The notes below the pieces were generated by a model. It saw nothing but the letters and a program-made list of their open reading frames with translations. It had not been told where the DNA came from and did no database searches. From Phallus indusiatus (Eukaryota > Basidiomycota > Agaricomycetes > Phallales > Phallaceae), in the NCBI GenBank assembly GCA_027605045.1, contig JAQFWX010000006.1, forward strand, positions 1,860,001 to 1,924,000: 64,000 nt of DNA, given 5' to 3'. Every line of letters begins with the position of its first letter. Position 1 is the stretch's first letter. A program made the position numbers and the translations under genes. Shown here piece by piece: positions 10,580-21,332 of this stretch.

Positions 10580-11744
10580 GTATACGGATCATGAATGGGC
10601 TCCTTGCAGATACTGCATGGTAGTCATTCTAGCCACGCGAAGAAGTGCCTCGTAATATTTGGGTGGATGCCTAAATTGAGGAAGTTTGAGACGGAATGAG
10701 GACAAATAGAGGAAACGCGCTTTTACCTGTTCTATAATACGACGTAACACAGTTCTGATCTCCATCTCTCAATCTGATATTCCAACTGTCGACGAGGAAT
10801 ATAACTGTGGAGAAAAGGAGTTTTAATTGAGTCTAAATATTGTTTAGGATTACTATGCCTGCCACGTTTCCTCCCATTACGCTATAGATACCTTGGCACT
10901 GAGGGCGGGATGAAAGCAGGAAATTTTGAAACTCCGTCTCTTGTATCCCGTCAGCCAAAGCATCGCCGGAACTGAAACTTTTGGTCCTCAACAACGCCGG
11001 TTGACACCGTACGTTCGACATAGGTGATTGTACAACTCCAAAAAGCCATTGTCTTACCTTGAATGGCAAGATGACCTCATGTCTTCAGTCCTTATATCAG
11101 TCTCAGACTCTTCAAGATACAGTGCCGCCTTCTCATACGGTACCGTCAAGAACAGTTATTTTAGAGGACAAGCCAGGAAACCGCTGCCTCAATATAGGGA
11201 TGCAGCCCACTATACTTGCGCAGGGACGCAGACTACGATTAGCACCCATATTATTATTACTTATGAGAGTATCAAAATTAATTTATTGGGTCCGCAAATG
11301 CCTTGTTTTCGAAACATAGTGCGTTATGCCTTCCCAACAAATTTTCGTCCATCTCTTATTGACAAGCTTTAGGAACTCAACATGTTCTCACTAATAGCCA
11401 TGCAAAATGTAATTCTGATCGCTTTTTCGAAAGAGATGCGATTATGTCTCGGTCGTGACGGAAAGCCTGCTCGTAGGTATTGTCCTGTGTCCATTATGAT
11501 TCTGACCATTTGTCGACATCATCTGTGCATTAGCCCGTATGATTCGCACGGTTCTGTGAAAATTGAGTATCGCGGAAGGGTCCACAGTTGGCGTTAGGAA
11601 ATTTGCGTTCACGCGTCCCAGAGTGTTAAGAATCGTGACACTTTTTTCATCTCGTTACCCTCGCGTCCCCAATGTAAAGGTGAATCGTTTGGTACCAGCT
11701 TGGACCTTCAAGGAAACCAATATTCCTCATGGCTGCCCACTCCG

Positions 11745-11857
11745 AGTCCGAAGGGCACATTCGATTTGACCACATAACCTACATCGTCCGGCGGGGAACA
11801 GCACATTTTCTCCGTCTAAAAAAAGCAAAGGACATGGCTCCTTGTCATATATATATC
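11745..11857 (+). promoter_or_regulatory. Promoter of C2H2-like gene copy A: conserved block and TATA box
   Basis: A block at 11745-11790 (containing TTTGACCACATAACCTAC and ATCGTCC) recurs upstream of all three copies of the gene (21110-21157 plus; 58895-58849 minus). About 55 bases on is GGACATGGCTCC followed by a TATA-like CATATATATATCC at 11846-11857, about 115 bases before the ATG. Position and conservation support a core promoter plus an upstream activating element. Which protein binds is unknown. Confidence 0.6.
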
Positions 11858-11966
11858 CCTCAAACCTATTCCCTCCTCCATCGCATCGCACATCCCTCCT
11901 TCCGACTTCTTCAGCCACAACACTTCAATCTCCTCTACATCAAATTTTACTTGTTGAATATCAACC

Positions 11967-14674
11967 ATGCAATTCAATAGCGGTTCTTCCACTATCCAGG
12001 TAGGAATTTGAATATCATAACTTCAGCGCCATTTTGTACTGACGCGTCTTTGTGATTAGCCCCAAGCAGGCGTACCAACTCATACCTGCGGGCGCAACGC
12101 CCACCAGAACACGTTCATTCCTTACACCAATCAGAACGGATTCCTCGACTTTCCTCCAGATTACACCACTGTTATCTCTGCGAACACTATTGCTGGTGAT
12201 GTGGCGGAAAATACCCAGAATAGGAGCAATGCAAATGAGGTATATTTTTTCAAGAGCTGCAACGCGTGTATGATACCTATTCTAACGTATTTTGTAGCTT
12301 CAACCTTCCGTTCCTTACAACTTAGCAATTCATCCTCAGCACCTGGGCCAAGTCGTGCTCCGAGGCACTCAAATGAGTGCTGAATACCAAGGCGCACAGG
12401 TGCGTTCACGCTTTTCAATCAACGAAATCTTGACTACCCCCTGACCAAATATTTTGATGTCTCAGGTTCCCAGTGCTTACCCAGTCGTTTCAAATCCTCA
12501 CATGAACGGCGTAGGTGTGTTGCAGCACTCCAGAAGCGAGGGCTCACCGATGCCAAACTCCAATCCCCACTCCCAATACCCCCCTCATAGTACAGTAGTT
12601 CACCAAGGTCCATCTATAATATCTGGCATCACCATAGGTCAAATCCTAGCCTTCAATCACAATACGGGCCATTCAACAATTCCGTCTACCAATTCGAATC
12701 TCCGAAATATTCCTCCTCATCAAGAGAATAATGCATTACGGTTATCTGACAACGCTAGGGCTTCAACGCTGAGCCTGGGCCCCCACCTTCCCAACGTTTC
12801 TCGTGGTATATCATCTCAGAACGAGAATAAGCCCGTCGGCACTGGCGCCGACCTCTCAGTGTTTAACCCCAAGACACCCAACATCCTTCGTGCACAACCT
12901 TACAGGGGGAGAAATTCGATTCAATATCGCCAAAACGCCGGAATGCCAATGCAACACTCGAATTATCAAAATATTTCCCAAAAGCCAGCTTATCAAACGG
13001 ATCACTGCTCGTCCGTTCATAACATACACAACACCCGACCACTGGCGAACGCCAATCGCCAAGATCTTTCTCAAGCACCGTATCATCCCGAAAACATCGT
13101 TTCTCAGCAACAACTGCAACAGCAAAAACGAAATTCAGGCGACAGGGCTGCATTATCAGCGGCCAATTTCAGTCCTCAAGGCGTTCCTCGAGTCTCTACT
13201 GCACAATTTGGACGAGCGTGTCCGGATCCCCAGAAATCTCCTAAATCAAAAGAACGAGTATGTGTACATGATTTTTTTTGTTTTGATTTTCGGTTTAAAC
13301 GGACATACTTCTCATTTTTTAACGCAGCTTTCTGTACCTTTAATTGAGCCGGTGCAAGAATATTTTGATGACCCCGACGCTGAGGGTTCTACGGATGACG
13401 AGTACTATGAGTCTATCGATATGAGTTCAGAACCCCAATCCGATCTGGTATGCGCTATGTTTTCTTTTAAATCTCTCCACCTTTTTTACGGTGTTGTTTC
13501 AGACTGGGCGTCCGGATTCGCAGTCGGCGCTACCATCCCAGATGCCACAGGCTGCCAGGCAGAAAGCAGTACATGAATTTTGCTCGGTAAGTTGTTTATT
13601 GCGCAACGTTTGAGACAAATTCTCAAACAGTGTACCCAGCAGGTGAATGCTTCTCATGACTCTCCCAATGTGCGTCAACGGCCTTCGGAGCGGAAATCTG
13701 AGACTGTCAGGTATCTTGAAAAGAGATATGGCATTCAATTACAGTTAGAGGATTATGAAGTAGATTGTGTTTTTTTTTTGGTTACAAATCTCTGACTATG
13801 TTGCTTTCAGCTTTTGAATCAAGGACAAAATCCGACATCCAAATCCAAAAACAGTGAGTTTGAAACATAAACATCGTTGCACGAGCAACAATCTAATTCC
13901 CCGTATAGACGTCGACCTTCATGGCGACAAGCCTCCCTCGATCACCCGAGACCATCAAGCTCCTTTTGCTCAGGGGATCTCTAAAGATGGTAATAAGCTC
14001 TTTCCCGAGTATCCATCGCCTGTAATATGTTAATCTTTGGTTTATTAGATGGAGAAAAACAAGGGCGGTCTTCATGCAAACGGCAGCGTGAAGAGGAAGT
14101 TGGCACTGCGCCAACTGCGAGACCCACCCGGCGCCTCAGGAGCGCCTCGCCTGCTAGTAGTTCCGCTCAACCTGCAAGTTCCAACCCCCTTCCTTCTGCC
14201 GCACCCATCGAACCGGATACCTCATTTTACGACGAAAAATGTCCCGAAGAGGCTTTCTTCGTTCGTTCGTTCGACGGGTCGAGGTGTCGATACAGACACA
14301 TTAGGACCGGTAAGCTCTGCACGAAGGTGATTACCAACCACAAAACACGTGGGCGGTACCGACACCTCGCCACGCATGCTCAAAAAGAGCAAGACCTCAT
14401 TAACAAGGGACGGCTTCGAGAGGAGGATGCCGTCTTGTTGACACGACTACCCAAGACGGTCGTGGCGTGTAAAGTTAAAGGGTGCGCTTGGAGGGGGCAG
14501 GTGTGGCGGACAGACAATGTCCGGAAGACTCACGAAAAGGAGAGTCATCCGGAGCTGTATGCTAAACGGTTGGAAATGAAGGAGAAGCGGAAACAGAAAC
14601 AGAAACAGAAAAATGCAAGTGTCGTTGAGGAGTTTGAAGAGTCTGAATCTGAATCTTCAGAGCCAGACTCGTAG
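11967..14674 (+). CDS. C2H2-like nuclear protein, ten exons, copy A (about 725 aa)
   Basis: Ten exons fit with agreeing phases: 11967-11999, 12060-12239, 12298-12399, 12466-13257, 13328-13447, 13503-13586, 13643-13759, 13811-13853, 13909-13989 and 14049-14674. The first two thirds are Asn/Gln/Pro/Ser-rich and probably disordered, followed by an acidic segment (EYFDDPDAEGSTDDEYYESI). The C-terminal exon has a basic run (KRQREEE) and two zinc-binding-like motifs: C-X10-C-X14-H-X3-H (from CRYRHIRTGKLC) and C-X4-C-X15-H-X4-H (from CKVKGC to THEKESH), then a Lys/Glu-rich tail. The design resembles a transcription factor or chromatin protein. The zinc-finger spacing is non-classical, so DNA binding is an inference. 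Copies lie at 21333 and, inverted, at 58642. Confidence 0.85.
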
Positions 14675-14820
14675 TAGTAATATGTACTTAGGCTAGCTGA
14701 TCGCAGAATTCATGTAGATTACTGGGACATTGTATTTATATGTTTTAAGTCTATATTGACTCAAGTATTACGTTTGATTCCTTTGTTTTTCTAATCATTG
14801 GTTCGTGAAAGGGATCGTCC

Positions 14821-14860
14821 CAAATGACGTCGTGCAAGGGCAGAACAATGGAACAAAGGG
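14821..14860. promoter_or_regulatory. Conserved block downstream of C2H2-like copy A
   Basis: About 147 bases past the stop, AAATGACGTCGTGCAAGGGC and then GAACAATGGAACAAAGGGC appear. The same text occurs 120 bases past the stop of copy B (23792-23834) and about 130 bases past that of copy C (55979-55939, inverted). It contains TGACGTC, the core of CRE/ATF-type bZIP sites. It could be a 3' processing signal, an enhancer, or simply residual homology. Confidence 0.45.
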
Positions 14861-15369
14861 CGATGACCTCATTCGGATTGTACAGCTTGAAATTAAAGCA
14901 AGACTTCAACAAGGATGAGACATGGCTGAAGAAAATAAACAGCTGCATAACTATGGAATTTGCATTAACTAGAGGAACATCTAACGACCCAATTCTTCAT
15001 GCGCCTCTCATTTATTAAAATTATGCCCCTGCCGCTTCCCTTTACATTATCTTGACTACGCGCGCGTGGACATGTTCAAGACTGGAATTTGACCAGACTC
15101 CTGAACAATTTAAAAACCAGTTGGGATAATGCGCCCCGCTGCAGTTGCGGAAGTGTCAATTCATAGAAATGATGATGATATTTTATTGGACATATTACAA
15201 GGAGAACCGAGTTGGTAAGACACATCAAGTTGAGTCGATACAGGTGCGCCACGCGAACGAACAGTTAACGTTACTTTTTCTTGTCTTTCTCAGATAAATC
15301 CTATGTAGAATGCGAAAATTAATTCAATTACACCACCTATCTAGGAATTATTAACTCACATTATCTTGA
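14861..15369. other. Intergenic, convergent 3' ends in unit A
   Basis: Lies between the 3' side of the C2H2-like gene and the 3' end of the large F-box pseudogene. A matching stretch lies at 23835-24299. Unit 0 text near 2890-2900 (ATCCTATGTAGAA) resembles 15298 here, which places the junction where unit 0 lacks the central gene. I see no gene. Confidence 0.5.
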
Positions 15370-17021
15370 GCACTGATTCCATAATTCCAACTCATTTCGG
15401 ACTTCCATGGGAAAACCTTCATGGGTTTGCAACCACTCGTCAACACCTTCTGCTAAGCCGACACCCCACTACCCAAGATGACTATGAACTGGATCGGGCA
15501 TCCAGCTTGTTCTCGAGCCCGGTAACACCTCTCCAGTGCTCGGAGATAGGCTTCATCCAATGTCGTCGAAGGCTCATAGAAAAACAGCCTTATTTTGAAT
15601 ATACGCAAAGAGGGACAAGGGAATGACAAGGGTGCTCGGCTGGCAGTCTCGTCGATTTTCAAACTCATTACGAGGTTCGTAACCTCATTTGACACCGCAC
15701 CTGCTCTCCTATGGAGATTTGAACGCCGCGATGATCTCGGCATCAATGCTTTGAAGTAAGACGTTGACATTAAAAAGCCTGACGAAGAGTGATCATCCTC
15801 GTCTTCATCCTCGCACACATGAGAGACGCAAAAGAATTGCAAATTCGCTAGCGCAACGAAAATACTTCTGAGTGTTGCTGGTTTTGGAATAGGAGCCGAA
15901 AGGAACAGGTTTGTGATGTTCAACGGATTGAATGACCAGAATTATGGACAGATTCTTCGCGATAGCGCCAGGGAGGTAAGAGATTATTTTGAATTCCGAA
16001 CCAGCCTGAGCGGGCCTTTTGTCCATCCGTTCAGAGAATTCCATGTTTATTTGACAGGTTTGATAGGTACTGGGATAGATCGATAGATATGTGAAAGATT
16101 GTTGTTCAAGGAAGTATGCTAAGGACGAGGAATCGGGAATCTTGGAGTGGGAAATACCACACGTGATATCAAAATTGACACTCTTTATCGGAAACTCGAG
16201 GTACTTCAGAAGTAGGTTCAGAATATCGACCCTAGCAATGGCGAAGAATTTTAGCTCTTGCAGACGTGGTAAGGGAATCCGATAGTTGAAAGGCTTCGAT
16301 AAGACGGTTTCTTCTTGATCCGAACCATGCGACAAAATGTCTAGGACACGAAGAGAAGGTGATAATTGGAGAATGTCTAGCAGTATGTCACAGTCGATGT
16401 AGGTATTGGTGTCAAAATAAAGGTAGAGATATTTGAAGATCTTCTAAACCGGAGCGAACTTGGAGATGTACATGCTTGAGATTGGGCGCATCTCCAGAGA
16501 ACAGAACATCATAAATTTCTCCAAGTGTATCATTTCGTTCCTGATCGTCCGAGTCTCACCGTACGTCGACCTCAAGATAGAACTTTTGTAACATAGGTAC
16601 GGGTTTGTGAAGGCATCGAGATCAAATATGCAAATTCCTTAGAGATAATAATCAAAAGCTGTCGACATCTGTGCATTTGTTGAGAAACAAAGAGTAGCAT
16701 GTCGCATAGCATGAGTGTAAAAAGCGGGTCTGCGACAATGTTGTTTTGATCGATAAGCACGTTCAATGGGGCGGAGCGAGAACGAGAAAGTATCTCGACT
16801 AATTGATACGGGTGGAATTTGGTTCTGTAAGAGAGCGTGATGCACGTCCACATAGTCGGATCGGATAGAAGTGCGACTCTCCACGAATGACAGACATGGG
16901 TTGCCTTGATGGGAGGCAAGTTTATCTCGTCGAATTGAAAGGATGAAGTAAGGTATAAAAGGTGGATAGTTGAGAACCTGATGATTTCTCGGAATATCTC
17001 GTATGGAACTCGGTCAAGCAT
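15370..17021 (-). pseudogene. Large F-box/LRR gene, unit A copy, frameshifted
   Basis: The N-terminus (LDRVPYEIFREIIRFS, ATHVCHSWRVALLSDPTMW) is intact for about 130 residues, then the frame breaks near 16620. Similarity to the intact unit B gene continues in other frames at 16335-15805 and 15923-15453, with breaks near 15930 and near 15465. At 15465 a C run is four residues where unit B has five. At least three shifts are needed to restore the frame, so this is a pseudogene unless the assembly is poor here. LRR text such as LPRLQELKFFAIARVDILNL and the C-terminal TTLDEAYLRALE remain visible. Confidence 0.82.
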
Positions 17022-17489
17022 CTTTTTCGGTCTACCACTAGACTAGCGGTGCTGTGAGCAGGGACAAAGTGTGGACAAAGCGGTAATTCGTTGCTTCGCC
17101 TCCGCTGTTCGGCGTCTTCCATTTAAGCACGTGATGCTAGTTGGATAACCGGCCGCCAGTGCGCGGCGCGCGCCACGAACAACGCTTGTCGTAATGCGCA
17201 AAAAAAGACACTACGGATAATATGGAGCTTTGAAGTATGTTCTTAACTCTTCTACAGAAAACTCAAAAAAAAAATACTTCTCCCACTAGTGGTCAGCTGC
17301 CAGTAGCGGTTTTTAAAGTTCTGTCTCTTAGAAGTCTAGTACTAAACGCTACCGCTCAGACATGGCAAATATTTTAAGTCATTGTAGTACCTCCACCCTC
17401 TGAACACTCCAACACACTTCAAACTCAATAAAGTAAAGTAAGACTCTAACTTAATGCAATCAATGTTGACACGTTCGCCGGCACATTCT
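17022..17489. other. Junction between unit A and unit B
   Basis: The first part (to about 17345) is the F-box promoter side and has an equivalent at about 26032-26480. The rest looks unique. No gene is seen. Confidence 0.5.
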
Positions 17490-17543
17490 ATGTAATTATA
17501 TACATACTACTTTTTGATAGTCAATTAATAGAAGCTTGAGGAT

Positions 17544-19094
17544 TTACCAAAGAGGTCTACCCTTGATAGGGAGATCAAAAATGTCTTCGAACTCTATGCC
17601 TTTTGAGAGCTGAATTGAATGTTCGCAACGTTTCAGATCAAAAGATCCAGTAGCAGCATTTCGAACAATTTGGCACTGTAAAGGTCGATCGATGTAAAGA
17701 TAAACATACGACAGGAGGGGAAGACATGGGATCAAGTCTTCTATTAAGCTGCTCGTTATCCACACATCTATGTTCCTTGCGAGGATACCTAAATTTGTAA
17801 GGTTTTTCAACCCCGATATAGCTTGCAGATTAAACGAAAAGATACAGTCGCATGGATCCGGCGCGCAGTCTGAAGAGCACCAACGAAGGTAGAGATAAAG
17901 ACATTCCAGCTGAGGGAATGCCCCAACGACACGATCAATAATATCATCTGGGAGAAAGAGAGTGCAGCTGCGGAGAGAACTAGCCAAAGAATATGTGGAG
18001 GGATCGAAAATGTGTAAATAGGAGATATGATGAAGACGAGGTAAGATATCCGAGTGGAGTGGGAAGTCAGAGTGAAGTGACCTGAGGCGAGGCAGCACGT
18101 GGGGTGGAAGGGGGGATTGCAATATGGCTTCCAAATCATCCTCGCCATCAAGGTTCTCCAAGAGTAAACATTCAATTTGTGGATGTCTTTCCAAGAAAGA
18201 TATGTATATGTCCAGTGCGCGTCTTTTATTCTCACTGAAGAGCTCTATCTCTTTCAATTTCAACTTTTTAACGACGGCCAGTTGGCCCTCTTCAGCAAAG
18301 AAGCCCAGGTGAATGATAGTTGCCAACACGTCAGCATTAAGGCAAAGTTGATCAGTGTTGAGCAGTCGAGAATAAGTGATTTTAACATTCTTCTTAATTG
18401 CAGGAAATCACATTCGAGTAAGTCGAGATCGATATGGAATGTTGTCAAACGATTAAAAGAGCAAGGTATTTTTGGCTATTTCATCATGAGGATTAAAACT
18501 GATGGTCATAGCAAAGCAGCCTACCGAAAATTTATATCGTGGTACGTACTCCTCTTCTTCAATTCTGCGCCGTTCAAAATTTTTGATGACCAGTGTTTGG
18601 AGATTTTTCGATAAGTTAATCGCAATGAACGTGAAAATGTCTTCATACTCGTTTTGGGAGAATGACTCGAAAAGGGTGACAGATTGACAATTGACTAGAC
18701 CGCCTAGACACTGAAAGAAGTTTTCGAAATTAGACCGATCCGTACGAGGTAACTGGAATTTTGAGTCCGCCCATTCCGTAACGAATTGTTTATCCATAAA
18801 GACGATAGGTGATTATCGAATAAGGGAAATTTGTGGGAGAAACTGAGTTTCACAGACTTCTATATGGCGAACCATAGCGCGAAATCGAGGGGACGCCGAC
18901 AGTATTTGCCAGAATGTCGAGGAAGTGTCTGCGACACTGCAACCGATACTGGCGAGATGCAAATGGTATGTTGGAATAATCAAGTCGCGTAGATGTTTGC
19001 AAGTTAAGGCGAAGTGAAATAAGTCATTTGGAGTTTCGACATGGTGAATGATGTTATCTAGGGTCTCTGAAGGTAAAAGTTGAAGGAAAGGCAT
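17544..19094 (-). pseudogene. Small F-box/LRR gene, unit B copy, nonsense and frameshift
   Basis: ATG at 19094 starts MPFLQLLPSETLDN, followed by the F-box-like LALTCKHLRDLIIPTYHL region. A TAA at 18815-18813 replaces the codon that is CCG in unit 0 (RPSP) and stops the frame after CETQFLPQISLIR. The frame then continues openly to the likely intron near 18530. After that exon a second lesion, a one-base loss near 18268 in ANWPSLKK, shifts into the long LRR-bearing frame (18329-17544). Segments such as RHPQIECLLLENL and FPQLECLYLYLRW are typical LRR text. This copy best preserves the splice phase that the others have lost. Confidence 0.78.
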
Positions 19095-19109
19095 CGCGAG
19101 TAAACACAC

Positions 19110-21109
19110 TCATAAACACACAACTTTGTGCAACTATAAAGTATTTTTGAAGTTCCGATTCAATTATCGCCTATATACAAGCGAACACTCTCACGCCGAG
19201 CCGCATAGACGGGTAATTGGACATTTTTTGCCTCATTGGCTAATACTACATCTGCTCCCCGAGACTGACGTAGGGCCGTTTTACATTACAACGGGAGACG
19301 GAGGCGTCGACGACATGAAAGTATCGAAAGCATTCATCTGTGATATCAAAATCAACAATCACATTTAAGCGAGTCCGAGTAATACTTGGTCTGGATGCGT
19401 GTTCATTCGGAGGCGACGAAGAACGAGAATGTGATTAACGTTCTCGCTGCTCTCTGTTCCATTAAGAGCTCCACGGATAGGATCGTACACCCTCAGCCCG
19501 CGTTTCTTTCCGTACAATGTTGTTAGTAAATGCCATTCGAAGGGGCGGTGTATATAAAAAGAACTGGGCCTGGGTACTTCTTCTCGCTGAGCCACCAACA
19601 CATCAGCACTAGACGGAAAGACAACCTTCCATGCACCCTTTCGTCTGAGGTCGACACCATCTCTTCTCCCTCCTCTTCAGTTAAGTCATCGATGAAAGCC
19701 GTGAAGGTCGCAAGGTGTCAACTCTGTTTCGTAGTGTTTAGTCCAACACGGAATGTCCCGTGGCGGTTTGTCTACACTTCCGACAATGCATATCTGATGG
19801 ACCGTCAACGAGTCCGGATGACGATGCCGGAGATCTTGCAAGGTCGATGACGTGGTCGCTTCTTCGTCGATCGAGACTGCATCAGTCATATTATGAAGTA
19901 GAATGCAATATTAAGGTCCAAATCAGCCAGCATTTGCGCAAAAATTAACGGCATGAAGAGTGCCCGCATTCTAGTCTAGGAAGATGTAAGATAATATGTG
20001 TGCTGGGGTTAAAGAAGGTACATACGTATACGAATTACGAATGGGCTCCTTGCAGATGTATACTGCATTGTACTCATTCTAGTCACGCAAAGAGGTACCT
20101 CGTAACATTCGGGTGGATGCCTAAATTGAAGAATTTTGAGGCGGAATGAGGACAAGTAGAGGAAACGCGCTTTTACCTGTTCTACGACGTAACACAGTTC
20201 TGGTCTCTATCTCTCAATCTGATCATCCAGATGTCGATGACCAATATAACTGTGGATAAAAAAGAGTTTTGGTTCTAGCTTAGAATATTGTTGAGAACTA
20301 CTATACCTGCCACGTTTCCTCCCATGCGCTATAGATACTTTGGCACTGAGACTAGCGGGATGAGAGCAGGAAAATTTGAAACTCCGTCTCTTGCACCCAA
20401 AACATGGCCGGAACTGAAACTGTTCGGTCCTCAACCTCAACGTCAACGCCGATTGACACCATACTTTCGACATAGGTGATTGCCGTTGTCCTACTTTGAA
20501 TGGCAAGATTATCTCATTTCTTCAGTCGTTATATAAGTCTCAGACTCTTCAAAAGGCAGATAATTACAGTGCCGCCTTTTCATATGGTACCGTCAAGAAC
20601 GGCCATTTTAGAGGACAAAGGTCAGAAAAAGTGTGTTGTCTCAATATAGAGATGTAGCGATTACGTGGGCCCACCATACTTGCTCAGGGATGACCAACAC
20701 CCATCTTATAAGAGTATCAAAACTAATTTATTGGGTCCGCGAATCCTTTTTTTCTCAAAACATAGTTCGTTATGTCTTCCCAACAAGTTTTCGCCCACCT
20801 CTTATTGATAATCTTTAGGAACTCAACAAATTCCCACCAAAACCGCAAAATGCAATCCTGATCGCCCTTTTGAAAGTGAGATGCGATAATGTTTCCTTAG
20901 CCCGTATGATTTGCACGACACTGTCAAAATTATTGAGTATCACGGAAGGGTCCACAGTTGGCGTTAGGAAATTTGCGTTCGCGCCTCCCAAAGTATTATT
21001 AAGAATCTTTTTTCATCTCGTTACCCTCGCGTCCCCAATGTAAAGGTGAATCGTTTGGTACCAGCTTGGACCTTCAAGGAAGCCAATATTCCTCATGGCT
21101 GCCCACTCC
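19110..21109. other. Long spacer of unit B
   Basis: Copy of the 9793-11966 spacer. TATATAAAAAG at about 19551 resembles a plus-strand TATA box followed by a pyrimidine-rich leader. A 52-codon frame at 19692-19850 (MKAVKVARCQLC start) sits where unit A has its 10421 frame, but differs after the first few residues owing to an indel of about 170 bases. No gene is convincing. Confidence 0.45.
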
Positions 21110-21220
21110 GAGTCTGAAGGACACAATCGATTTGACCACATAACCTACATCGTCCGGTGAACAACACATTTCCCCGTCCAAGAAAAAAAAAGGACATGGC
21201 TCCTTGTCATATATATATTC
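21110..21220 (+). promoter_or_regulatory. Promoter of C2H2-like gene copy B
   Basis: The conserved upstream block (TTTGACCACATAACCTAC with ATCGTCC) is at 21110-21157. GGACATGGCTCC and a TATATATA run follow at about 21192-21220, roughly 120 bases before the ATG. The arrangement is the same as in copies A and C. Confidence 0.6.
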
Positions 21221-21332
21221 CTCAAACCTATTCCTTTTCCTCCATCACATCGCACATCCCTCCTTCCAACTTCTTCAGCCACAAAATTTCATTCTCCTCT
21301 CTACATCAACTGTTACTTGTTGAATATTAACC

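Larger units (their letters stand above)
9793..11966. other. Long spacer of unit A, with decayed sequence
   Basis: This spacer is repeated in unit B at 19110-21332. I see no confident full gene. It contains a short minus-strand frame at 10045-10257, a TATATATAT run near 10269, a short plus-strand frame at 10421-10579, and from about 11560 the promoter region of the C2H2-like gene. Its copy in unit B differs by several indels, including about 170 bases near 19700-19875. Frames between 10800 and 11600 are short and not conserved between the two units. Confidence 0.5.
7985..17345. repeat. Segmental duplication, unit A (about 9.4 kb)
   Basis: The order small F-box (minus), long spacer, C2H2-like gene (plus), large F-box (minus) is repeated at 17490-26480 with clear nucleotide similarity in genes and spacers. 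The left border is estimated from shared TGTAATTA and ATACATAC text followed by the 3' end of the small F-box gene. The right border is estimated from shared TTTTTAAAGTTCTGTCT. Borders are approximate. Unit 0 (about 170-4700) is an older, shorter relative lacking the central gene. Confidence 0.85.
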
